Under the pieces are notes generated by a model. It was not told the origin of the DNA, ran no database searches, and was given only the letters and a program-made list of their open reading frames with translations. A program made the position numbers and the translations under genes. Below, one piece after another: positions 37,850-48,330 of a stretch of 64,000 bases of DNA. The DNA is from Scleromitrula shiraiana (taxonomy: Eukaryota; Ascomycota; Leotiomycetes; Helotiales; Sclerotiniaceae). How positions within the stretch are numbered: position 1 is the first letter of the stretch; each line of letters begins with the position of its first letter. The DNA lies in NCBI GenBank assembly GCA_028455995.1, contig JABELC010000004.1:3284501-3348500 (forward strand), given 5' to 3'.

Positions 37850-38290
37850 AATAAAGGCAAAAATATAAATATTGTATATTAATTTTTAATTAAATGCAAA
37901 TATATTATTTAGATTGTATTAATGTTAGAATTTTATATAATGATTTTTGGTTTTGATATAACGATTATTATTAAAAATATAATTGATAAAATTTTTGATG
38001 ATTATGTTTTATTATTAATTATTTATATCGATTTATATTTTTTATTTTAATTGTTAATTAAATTTAGAATAATAATCAAGAAATAATTTATGATCGATAT
38101 TATAGTATTATATTAATTATATGAATATAAAAAGATTATAGAAATATAATAGATTAACGGTAATGATAATTTAATAGATACAATAATAAAGGTAAGATTT
38201 TGTTTAATGTTGAAAAAATTTATTAATATAAATAAGATATTGATAAAGATCAATAAATGAGTTGAATGTAAAAAAGGATTTTGATTTTTT
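37850..38290 (+). pseudogene. ghost of copia RNase H
   Basis: The plus strand from about 37919 reads VLMLEFYIMIFGFDITIIIK, then KIFDDYVLLLIIYID, MIDIIVLY, YEYKKIIEI and INGNDNLIDTIIK. This follows copia RNase H: SVLASELYA-x-x-x-GFD, D-S-x-S-L-Y, LMIDI-x-x-LRQSYE-x-x-E-I, and W-I-x-G-x-x-N-P-A-D-A-x-T-K. It ends about 330 bp before the 3' LTR, as in copia elements. Confidence 0.65.
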
Positions 38291-38621
38291 TTTTTTTTTC
38301 TTTATTTATTTTTTAAAGAATAATTAAGTAGTGATTAGTTCTGTTTATTTAATTTATATATAATTATTATAAGGCAAGATAATAAAAGATATGATATAAA
38401 AAATAATGATAATATAAAATAATGATAATATATGATTTAGATAATATTTATTCTAATCTAATTTTAAAATATTATATTATATATAAATAAGTTGTAAAGA
38501 TTTTAAAATAGTGAAAGGCTAGAAAAAACCTATTTTGTTTTTATTTTATATAGATAGTTTATAATTTTTATAAAATTCAACTTTTTATATATATAGTTTT
38601 AGGTTTTCAAAAAGTTGTTAG

Positions 38622-38781
38622 TGTTTGTATAGTCAAATATATAATTTTATATTATGTGTTTATTGAGAAGATATATATCCTTAATAGTGTATAATATTTT
38701 TTTTGAATTTCTTAAACAAATAATATAATACTGATTGATACCGTAATTGTATAGTTCTATACCCCCGGAGTCATACAAACA
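38622..38781 (+). repeat. 3' LTR of the copia element
   Basis: 160 bp, aligned to the 5' LTR without any gap. By hand count 39 positions differ and every one is a C/T or G/A transition. It ends CATACAAACA and is followed by the ATTTT duplication. Confidence 0.92.
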
Positions 38782-39170
38782 ATTTTAAAGTAAGAGTGAT
38801 AGAGATATTTTTAAAATTTAAGTATATAAAAAAATAAATAAAGAATAATTAATAATATTTAAAGTTTTATTTATAAATAATATAAGATATATTAAATGAT
38901 TTTTTATTTAAAAATTTATATTTTAATATATTTAATAAAATTAAGGCTTATATAGTCATATAGAGATAATATATAAAATATTGAATTCTATTATAATATT
39001 ATTATTATAAAATTTATATTATATTATAGATCGAATTATAAACTCTTTATTTTATTAAAATTATAAAATTATAATTATTGATTGATTTTTAATTAAATTT
39101 AAAAAAATGATGGTGCGATAATAGATTGGGGTGATTTTGAGCTCGCTTAAATATAAGTTGTCTAGTACTG

Positions 39171-39230
39171 TAATACTAATACTAATACTAATACTAATAC
39201 TAATACTAATACTAATACTAATACTAATAT
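39171..39230. repeat. (TACTAA)n microsatellite, right part
   Basis: Ten or so nearly perfect hexamers beginning immediately after the right end of the Tc1-like element. It is the other half of the repeat at 30121-30167. Confidence 0.92.
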
Positions 39231-39325
39231 TTTAAACATCTTAAATTATTCATCTAGTAATAAAAGATATAAAAGTTTAAATATATCTATTTTCATATAT
39301 ATTATTTTATTTATTTATCCATCTA

Positions 39326-40277
39326 CTCGGTTAAATTAAAATTGAAGCACGCGCAAAATAAGCGAATCGCTTCAAAATCGACGATTTTGTACAAATCACC
39401 TCTTGCGCCGATGTAAATAAATCGATCATTTATTTATAGAATTATATAATATATTAAATATAGATTATTTTTATATTAAAATATTTGCTATTAAAATTGA
39501 AAGATTAAATAATAATTTTAAGATTTATAATATTTAATTAAATATAAAATAAAAATCATATGAAAATATGATATTTTTAATTTGATTTAAATCAAATAAA
39601 TTATTATATTAAAAAATAATGAAAATATATATGAATATATAGAAAAAAGGTTTGTATTTAATATAAATATTATATATATTAAAAATATATAAAAAATATA
39701 ATATAATAAAATTAAAAAAAATATATATAATATTTACAAATACTAAAAAACATTAAGCACCACTATAACTTCGATTTTTAAAAATTATTAAAATCATTTT
39801 AAAGTTTTATATATGATAATTTATATCTTTATAATTATTATATTAGAATATTATTCAATATAATTTTGATTTGAATGAATTATTCAAATTTTTAAAGATT
39901 TTAAAAAGTTGAAAATACTTTTAAAACTTCGACTTTTCAAGACTATTATATTATGTTTTAATATATAATATTTATATTAAATAAAAGTTTTTTTTTTATA
40001 TATTTATATATATCTTTATTATTTTTTAATATAGTAATTTATTTAATTTAAACTAAATTAAAATTATAATATTTTTATATGATTTTTACTTTATATTTTA
40101 TTAAATATTATAAATTTTAAAATCATTATTTGATTTTTAAATTTTAACAATAAATATTTCAATATAAAAATAATTGATCGATTTATTTACATTGTCGTAA
40201 GAGGTGTTTTATACAAAATCGTCGATTTTGAGACGATTCGCTTATTTTGCGCGTGCTTCAATTTTAATTTAATCGAG
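39326..40277. mobile_element. TA-flanked long-inverted-repeat element, copy B (RIP-damaged)
   Basis: 952 bp with TA at 39324-39325 and 40278-40279. It starts CTCGGTTAAATTAAAATTGA followed by AGCACGCGCAAAATAAGCG, and its right end is the inverse (CGCTTATTTTGCGCGTGCTT at about 40239-40258). Better preserved at the right end than copy A. Same orientation as copy A, so the two are direct copies about 10.4 kb apart with all the nested insertions between them. No coding capacity seen. Confidence 0.87.
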
Positions 40278-40316
40278 TATTATCGAATAAAACGAATTAA
40301 AACGAATTAAAACGAG

Positions 40317-40317
<1 letters not shown>

Positions 40318-40364
<47 letters not shown>

Positions 40365-40365
40365 T
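40318..40365. repeat. (TTTA)n microsatellite
   Basis: About 12 perfect tetramers directly right of element copy B. Confidence 0.92.
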
Positions 40366-40926
40366 CCATCTATACATACCAGACCATACATACACACCAT
40401 CCCATCCCATCCCATCCCCCAACTTCCATAACACACACATACACACTATCCCATCCTATCCCATCCCATCCCATCCCATCCCCCAGCTTCTATACCACAC
40501 ATACACACCATCCCATCCCATCCCCCAGATTCCATCCCATCCCCCAACTTCTATACCACACCATACATACATAACACAACACAAGCATTAAATACCAATA
40601 ACTTCTAATACTAATACTAATAATTTAATATACTAATTTATAACTTAAAGTATTTCTAAATATTATTAATAATGATTTTTATAGATGATTTAGGGTATTT
40701 TGAATAATTTTATATTGATATCGATATTAATATTTTCTAATAAAATTTTAAAATTTAAAACTTGAATTTACCAATATATATATATAACCTTGAATATTTT
40801 ATTGTTTTTCTTTTCTCTTTCTTTACTTAATAGATAGGATTGGATTGAATTGGATTGAAGTGAATGATATAGAATTGAAGTGAATAATATATATACTATA
40901 CAGATAAAATATATAAACCCCACCTA

Positions 40927-40980
40927 ACGTAACGTAACCTAACCTAACCTAACCTAACATAACCTAACCTAACCTAACCT
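40927..40980. repeat. (TAACC)n pentamer array
   Basis: About 11 TAACC-type pentamers with two variants. It resembles telomere repeats at first sight but is a pentamer, not TTAGGG. Confidence 0.9.
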
Positions 40981-41577
40981 GTCTATCCGTCCTACCATAC
41001 CATACCGTCCATACCGTCCATACCATACATCCGTATCTTATCCATCCACCATCCATCCTCCAAATCATAATATAATACACTATCCCACTCCTCTCTACCC
41101 CTCTCCACCATCCATCCATCCACCATCCATCCATCCATCCATGCATCCCATACCATATATATATAAACAAACAATAAACCAAACAGAAAGAAATTCAAAT
41201 AACGCGCACCAAATAAGGAAGTAAACATGTACATCTATCTCCCCAACCCGTACCATCCAACCCGTATCCATCCAGTCCATTCCATCCAGTCCACCCCATC
41301 CCATCCCATCCTCCCCCAAACACAAACCAAACCAAACAAAAACAAAACCAAACAAAACCAAACACCACGCTATAAAATCCATTCATCGAAACCAATAAAA
41401 AAGAAAATATAATAAACCCCCTATACGCCTATGAATAAACGATCCAATGAAAGTTGCCAATGAAGCGAATATGCAAATCCACCAATGAAGACGAATTGAG
41501 TCGAAACCTGAATCTCGGCCATCCATCTTCCCACCTATTCACTGGCATCTCCCATCCATTCATCTCCCATCCCACCC

Positions 41578-43906
41578 CTAATTAACACCATAATACACAC
41601 CCCCTCTAACCTCCTCCGGTACAACCTCCTCTCTAAACCTAACACCCCCCATCAAACTCACACCCCCCCTAACCCACTCATTCTCCCTCACCTTATCCAA
41701 CCCCCATCTACTCCTCGCCCTCTTAAGTAACCCCTCCGTAACCTCCATCGCGCCCTCCAATCCCCTCACTCTAAATTTCTCTCCATCCCCCTCATGATCC
41801 CCCTCTTCCCCCGCATACTCAATCCACCTCCACTCCACCCTCGCAATGCGATGGCTCGTGCGACTCCGCTGTTTATGGCCCTCGCTCATCCCCGGGTTCG
41901 GATCAAATGGGAGTCGTGATTCCAGGAGCGCGTATAAGAGTACACCTAAGGACCAAGCGTCAGTGGCGCGTCCGTCGTATGGTTGACCCATTATTACTTC
42001 GGGCGCGGCGTAATCGTCGGATCCGCAGCGGGTGGTTAGTTTTTCGTCATCGGCTACTCGGCGGGAGAGTCCGAGGTCGGTGAGGGTGATTATGGAGTAG
42101 GGGTATGTTGTCCAGTCTTGTGGTTTTGCTAGTTCGTGTTGAGGTAAATTTACAAGGACATCTGAAATTTGTTAGATTTTTTGCGAAATTGATGATAAAT
42201 GACGGTCAATTGGTAAAGTGATAGATAAACTTACTTTCTAATTTAATATCCCTATGAACAATATGTCTTTCATGTAAATATTGAACCGCACCGACCAATT
42301 CCGAAAACATACGTCTAAGTAATGAAGGAACAAGTATATCTCGATGTTGACTTGCGACTTCAAAAAGATCTCCACCTGGACAATAACTCAAGACCAAAAT
42401 TGCTCTAGTTTCTTCTATACTCCAAGCTTTTAGATGAACCAAAGATGGATGATGAATTGATTTCATAATTTCCAATTCACGTTTTAGTGACATTTCTACT
42501 CTTTCTTCCGATGCACCACCTTTTGGACCATGTTCACAAATCTTAATTGCGACCAATTTCTTTCGATCCATTTTCATTTCATTGAGTGTAATGATTCCTT
42601 GACCAAACACATCATTCTCATCTATACGACTTTCATCTTCTTGAACTTGACTTGTTGCAAGAATAACTTTGCTGAATGTACCTTGACCTAAAACTTTTAT
42701 ACCTCTCCATCTTCTTCTTTTCTTATCATCTCTAGTGTAAGCATCGAAATATTCGTATCTTGATTTTCTTAAAGCTCTTGGTATATTATTGGTAGGTAAT
42801 GATGAATCACTATCACTACTTTCGCCACCAGTTCGACTTGATGGTGGGGTTGGTGGTCTTGGAATAGGAGCCAATCCTCTTTGAATGGCTAAATGGGGTT
42901 CCCTTCGCATATGCATGTCCTGGGGTGTGACCACGTCTGTTCCATCAATAACCGGAGCATGGGAGCTTGATACTGTAATATGACGAGCTTTTGGTACTTG
43001 AATTGCTTCTGGTATATATTCGCTAAGACTCCTATTTCTTGTATGTCCTTCAACATTCTTTTCTCGATTAAGTGAAAGATTTGATTCATTCGCATTTGTT
43101 ACTAATCCATGATATGCCCTTCTCTTTTGTTGATTTGCTATCGCGGAAGAAATCGATTCACCATTCGAAGTAATAAGTGCTGCATCGGGATGTACTGGTA
43201 ACATATGTTCGCGTGAAGTTCGTCTCGAATTTAACCTGTTCCATGGGCCAGGTGAATCACCCGACATAAGTGGCGAAGGTAGAGGGGTAACATCTGCCAT
43301 TGCATTTAACATTGGAGAAGATAAAGCAGAATTTGGTGCTGAAGCATTACTTCCCACACTACTAGCCAACACATTCTTTATACTTGGAGTTCGTGCAAGA
43401 GATACACCTATTGATTTCGAAGGTAACCGGGACGTTTCGGGAGATTCGCGATCAGTATGACCAGTTCCAGTACTCGCAGATGTAATTGTACAACCTGGAA
43501 TGATATCTGTTTGTATTCGCAAACCCGCGCTTAAAGGACTTGAGGATTGAGTTCTTGTTGTTGTAACTATAGGTGAAAGGTGGGAGGAGGTATCAAGCGC
43601 GAATGGTGTGGAGCTTTCGTTGGTAGATGTGGATCGACTATGAGGGGGCGAAGGTGCTATAGTATTTGATCTGAAGATAGCATTGAAAGCTGAAGATTGA
43701 CCGAATTGTAAAGGTAAAGAAATTTTGGAATTCTGAGTTGTATTATCGTCATTTATAGTGATATCCGTAAGTATATCATGTCCATGTCCATGTCCATGTC
43801 CATGTCCACGATTACATTGAGCTGACGCAAGGCTTGACGCAACATCGAGATTACCATTTCGTTGTTGGAATGGATTCTCGACCATTCTTTGTTGTGAATT
43901 TGACAT
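41578..43906 (-). CDS. serine/threonine protein kinase (fungal Prr1/Npr1-like)
   Basis: Cytosolic protein kinase; related yeast kinases act in pheromone signalling or in control of nutrient transporters. Two exons, 43906-42235 and 42161-41578, 751 residues. The first 400 residues are Ser/Thr/Pro-rich and low in complexity, with a His-Gly repeat (GHGHGHGHGHD near 35) encoded by a (CATGTC)n microsatellite. The kinase domain starts near 402: GQGTFSKV loop, VAIK lysine near 455, HIVHRDIKLENVLV spanning the intron, TRCGSDDYAAPEVI activation end, and DAWSLGVLLYALL. The usual DFG is DLG (LTDLGLSRR). After LPFDPNPG the C-lobe has a charged, non-conserved insert before a basic end. The start is the first ATG and the splice rebuilds the catalytic loop. 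Subfamily is inferred. Confidence 0.92.
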
Positions 43907-44185
43907 ATCGAGAGAGGCGAAGTAATGGATTGATGAATAAGGTAGTAGAATGAAGTAAAAGTAATATAATCTTTTTGGAAAGATCTTTTTTTTTGGAAAA
44001 AAAAAAAAGTTTGAGGTAATTTTTTATTATTGAGTTGAAGAATAACCTTATTATTTGATTTTTTCAAGGGTGTATTTTTTTTTATGAATGGTTGATTTGA
44101 ATGCAGTGTAACCTAATAATCAAACATTTTGATAAAGAAAAAAAGATGATATGAATTAGAATAATGTATGAATTGAATATATATA

Positions 44186-44220
<35 letters not shown>

Positions 44221-44388
44221 ATAGTAGTAGTAATAGTACGGAAGGTAGGTATACGGTAGATATGTGATATATATATATATAGAAGTAAGAGACAAAGTTA
44301 TGTAAAAGAGAATGAATAAGAAGAGTAATAGTAAGAAGTATGATAGTAGCTGAGAATTAAGTGAGAAGATTATGAGAATAAGAATAAG

Positions 44389-44441
44389 AATGAAAATGAA
44401 AATGAAAATGAAAATGAAAATGAAAATGAAAATGAAAATGA
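44389..44441. repeat. (ATGAAA)n microsatellite
   Basis: About nine perfect hexamers in the upstream region of the kinase gene. Confidence 0.9.
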
Positions 44442-47400
44442 GATGAGATAAGAGAGTGAAGTGAGTAAATAATAAGTGGGTGATGATTGTAACTCCAACT
44501 TTATTCTAACGTATAGATTTCAGTTTATGAATTATGAATTGTAAATTGTAAATTATGAATTATGAATTATGAATTATGAATTATGAATTGTATTAATATA
44601 ATTTTATTGATTGAAGAAATTATTATTTATCTTGGTTCTATGATAGAATTGATTTATCGGTACTGTCACGGTACTCAAGTAATATAATATACCTTTTTTA
44701 GGTATAGTATTGAAAAAGTCAATGGAGGATGATTGTTATTATATTATAATTTTGAATTGATATCAAATTGAAGAAAAGAGAAGAGAAGTGTGTTGAATTC
44801 TTGTATTATGGTTGGACAAGAATAATAATAATTGGAGGAAGTATAAAGAACAAGAATAAGAAGATTGTAGATTTGAAGTGTGGAGATGATTGTAGAGATG
44901 GTTGTAGAGGTGGTTGTGGAGTGGAGGTTGTGGTGGTAGTAGTAGTGGTGGTAGTAGTAGAATAATGTTGAATTTATCAATCAATGATTGTTGGTTTGGT
45001 TTGGTTTGGTTTGGTTCTAGATTCAATTAATTATTGAATTTATCGTTGATTATTAATTAGTTAATTAGTTAATACTAGTAATCTAGATACCGGTATCTTT
45101 TCTAAAGCATTTTTATTTTTCTTTTTAATCTTAGAAACTTTCTTCCTTTCCCTCTTCCTCTTCCTCTTCCTCTTCCCATCCCCCACCTCAATCAAAGAAA
45201 ACAAAAAACCTAATCGACGCCCTCATTATTAATATCTGCATTCAACCCCTCCCTTCACCCCCCCCCCAAAAAAAACAAAAAACCTAAAAATCATCCACGG
45301 GTAACGTTACTAACACTTCCCCAAACCACCAAGCTACCAAACTATCAAGCTCTCCATGATCATAATAGTTCTAGTTACGGTGGTCCGAAAGAAGAATTCT
45401 AGACGAGATAAAAACTCCGGAAAAGTACTATATATCTATCTATCTATCTATCTAGCTATGTATAGTACAGTATAGTACAGTATAGTACAGTACAGTAGTA
45501 GTCCCAGTAGTCCCGTCCCGTCTTTTACTTAGGTCTATAGATAACTTTACGGCTTGTGCAGTGCTGTGATGTGCATTGCGGCTTTATGAACATGGTTTAT
45601 TAATCCATTAGTTACATACATTCCTTCGACAATATTCCATTTCCGATCATCAAAACGATTTGAAATCTTTCAATTGGACATTTTAATTGGTTGATCATTG
45701 TTATTTAAGTTTTGGTAATGGTAAGCCTTTTAACGCCGGGAACATAACATAATAAGAACGAGAACGAGAACGAGAAATATTGATATTTGATATTTGATAT
45801 GATATGAATGCAGGGGATATTGAGAATATGTATCTATGCTATGCTATGACCTTATCAATTTTATCGATTTTTACTATCTTCAATTTATCTAAGATTACGG
45901 GAGACCTTTCATCTTATCGTTATGTTATCGGATGATAATAGAGTCGCATATTCATATTCATATTGTTTTCTTATTCTTATTCTTCTTCTTTTCTGCTTTC
46001 ATTCATTACGCAGATAAATATCATATCGAAGATAAAAAAAAGCTTAGGAAGAATACAGTACCGGTATTTATCTATCATCTCTATCATCCATATCATCCAT
46101 CTCATGCAAGAAACTCAAAATCTCATCAAAATCTCATCAAAACCTCTAAAATGATCCATCAACCCCACCACCACTATACCAGCTATGCTATAATTCAAGT
46201 TATCCCAAAAACACCTAGTTTTCATCCAACGTAACCTCGCCGACCCAACATTTCATTTTCATATTCTATCCTATCCAATCCAAACCTATCCAATCCAACC
46301 TATCTACAATCCCACGCGACGCCAAGAAATATAAACGCCCTCTCCATAACCCATCCCATCCCATCCCATCCCATCCCCATCCCATCCCTCCTCCAACTAA
46401 ACCTCACCCCCAAGCGCTTAACCACCATCCCATCCCATCCCATCCCATCCCATCCCATCCACATTAACAAGAACCCCTCCCTCCCTCCAATTGGTCATTT
46501 CCCCCATCTTACGCATTCCAAGCGATCTTCTCTCATCTTATCCCATTCTATCCCATCTTATCCCATCCCATCCCATCTTATCCCATCCCAAAAATAAACC
46601 ATCTAATAAAACCCCAACCGATCTACTTTAAATATAAACTTGAATATAAATATAAATATACTAATACTAATACTAATACTAATACTAATACTACTACGAG
46701 CAGGAAATGATAAACTTCGAGAGTATAACTTGATGGAAATATATAATACGCGATGCGCGATGCGATGGTATCCGTACTAGTTAGTATATTATTACTACGA
46801 TATTACATGGTATTTTATTTTAGGATTGATCGATTGACTGAGTGAGTGAGTATGCTTTACTATGCTTTACTTATCTTACTCGAGTATGTGGAATTGAGAT
46901 GGTGAGTCATGTGTATATAACTTTTGGATCTGGATATGGATATGGATATGGATTTGCATATTGCATATTGCATATACATACATACGTATGTATTCAAGCG
47001 GATATATACCGTGACTGTATTAATACCTTAAAGAGCCTGAGGGCCGAGCGAGCACTGACTGATACTTTAAAATATTAGTTTGTTAGATAGATGGATAGAT
47101 AGATAGATAGATAGATAGATGGGTTTATTATTTATTATTTAAAATCATTATACTAACTGGCAATTATTCATTCATTCGGAATTGTTATTATATACTATAT
47201 ACTATGATGTATTATTATTTAAAAATCTATGTTAAATAAACTAACACTGGCAACTAGTAAGTGTTAATTATTAATTCAAGTTCGAATTTTATATATATTT
47301 GTATGATATATATATATAGATATGTAAACTCACTGCCAGGGAAAATCATTGAAATAATAATCTTATATTTGGACTTGGACTTGGAATCCCATCATCTCTG

Positions 47401-47621
47401 CGCCCTCCTCACTCACTCATTTATATCATCTACAATCTCCAATCTCCAACTTCAAATCCCAAACTCAATCATTCCAAACACCTCCTCTCTCCTCTCCCCC
47501 CCCCTTCTCCTCTCCCCTTCTCCCCCCCTCTAAAACTATACTCATCCATCCCCTCTATCTTTACAATATATCATGATCGCTATCTATCTATTTATTCACA
47601 TTCGTATCCCTCTTCATCTTA

Positions 47622-47666
47622 TCTTCATCTTCATCTTCATCTTCATCTTCATCTTCATCATCATCC
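47622..47666. repeat. (TTCATC)n microsatellite
   Basis: About seven hexamers passing into CATCAT. Confidence 0.88.
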
Positions 47667-48040
47667 ATTACCAACTTAAAGCCACTAACTACTACTATCA
47701 TCATGATAATGCCAGTGAGTGGTATTGGTATTGGTATTGGTATTTCTCCATTATATGATGATATAATGCAATCTAATCTAATCTAACTTGTCTATCATGC
47801 ATGCATCTCACTCCATCATTATTCAAATTGATCCTCAATAAATGTAAAATAAAATAAAATAAAATAAAATAAATAAAATAAAATAAAATAAGTGAATGAA
47901 GAGAAATGAAATCTTTCGTCTCGGGCTCGAATATGATACAAGGTTTGTGCTAGCTGGCAGGATATAACTTGAAGAGACTCCGAGTCGGAAGAAGCCTGAG
48001 AGAGTTCAAGTTGGAAATTTATTTTATTTACTAGTAACTC

Positions 48041-48150
48041 TATTCTATTTTATTCTATTTTATTCTATTTTATTCTATTTTATTCTATTTTATTCTATTT
48101 TATTCTATTTTATTCTATTTTATTCTATTTTATTCTATTTTATTTTATTT
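48041..48150. repeat. decamer tandem array (TATTCTATTT)n
   Basis: Eleven units of a 10 bp repeat, nearly perfect, then degenerating into (TATTT)n and CTAGT variants to about 48225. The longest simple array in the window. Confidence 0.93.
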
Positions 48151-48330
48151 TATTTTATTCTAGTCTAGTCTATTTTATTCTATCCATTTTATTCTATTCT
48201 AGTCTATTCTATCCATTCTATTCTGTTATTGAACGAGAACTTGCCAATGAATTATGAATATACAAAGGAAAAAAACAACTAACCTCCCCGCCCAGCACAC
48301 ACACCACCCCCACCCTCCTCCCCCATAAAA

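Larger units (their letters stand above)
31164..38781 (+). mobile_element. Ty1/copia LTR retrotransposon, RIP-degraded
   Basis: 7,618 bp bounded by two 160 bp LTRs starting TG and ending CA (TA after mutation in the left copy), with a perfect 5 bp target duplication ATTTT at 31159-31163 and 38782-38786. The interior (7.3 kb) is extremely AT-rich and full of stops, but the plus strand still shows polyprotein ghosts in copia order: integrase region about 35.5-36.25 kb, reverse transcriptase about 36.75-37.45 kb and RNase H about 37.85-38.3 kb just before the right LTR. It is inserted inside a Tc1-like element. Not able to encode protein. Confidence 0.92.
30168..39170. mobile_element. Tc1/mariner-like DNA transposon split by a nested copia element
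   Basis: The left end (TAGTGACCCACAATACATAT at 30168) and the inverted right end (CAGTACTAGACAACTTATAT read from 39170) share ATATTTAAGCGA and align over about 40 bp, with several differences being transitions. Both ends are bordered by TA (30166-30167 and 39171-39172). Removing the 7,618 bp retrotransposon and one 5 bp duplication leaves about 1,380 bp, a normal Tc1/mariner size. CAGT ends with a TA target are classic for that superfamily. A helix-turn-helix-like trace is legible near 30350-30420 (KASLYKIVKDFNLDKN), as expected for the transposase N-terminus. Otherwise RIP has erased the frame. Non-autonomous now. Confidence 0.8.
40278..41577. other. simple-repeat-rich intergenic region
   Basis: About 1.3 kb between the transposon island and the kinase gene: (TTTA)n, (CATCC)n, an AT-rich stretch at 40590-40800, (TAACC)n, and Trp/Gly/Met-coding (CATC)n-like tracts at 41100-41150. 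Open frames on the minus strand are repeat translations. Confidence 0.65.
43907..48330. other. large microsatellite-rich intergenic region
   Basis: About 4.4 kb between the 5' end of the kinase gene and the 3' end of the peroxidase gene. It holds many simple repeats: (AGT)n 44187-44219, (ATGAAA)n 44389-44441, (GAATTAT)n 44526-44590, (CATCC)n near 46349-46388 and 46426-46461, (TACTAA)n near 46660-46695, (GATA)n 47083-47120, (TTCATC)n 47622-47666, (AAATA)n 47845-47891 and a decamer array at 48041. No open frame with coding character was found. Confidence 0.7.

Noticed and set aside
37919..38070. First reading of this segment as a gypsy reverse transcriptase (FG motif followed by Y-I-D)
   Set aside because: Spacing was short by two residues and too little sequence remained before the 3' LTR; the segment fits copia RNase H over a longer span.
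28860..40300. Possible regional centromere
   Set aside because: AT-rich RIP-damaged DNA is centromere-like in some fungi, but this island is only about 11 kb and is fully accounted for by identifiable elements. No direct evidence.
40964..41395. Trp/Met/Gly-rich minus-strand frames
   Set aside because: Translations of (CATC)n and related microsatellites.
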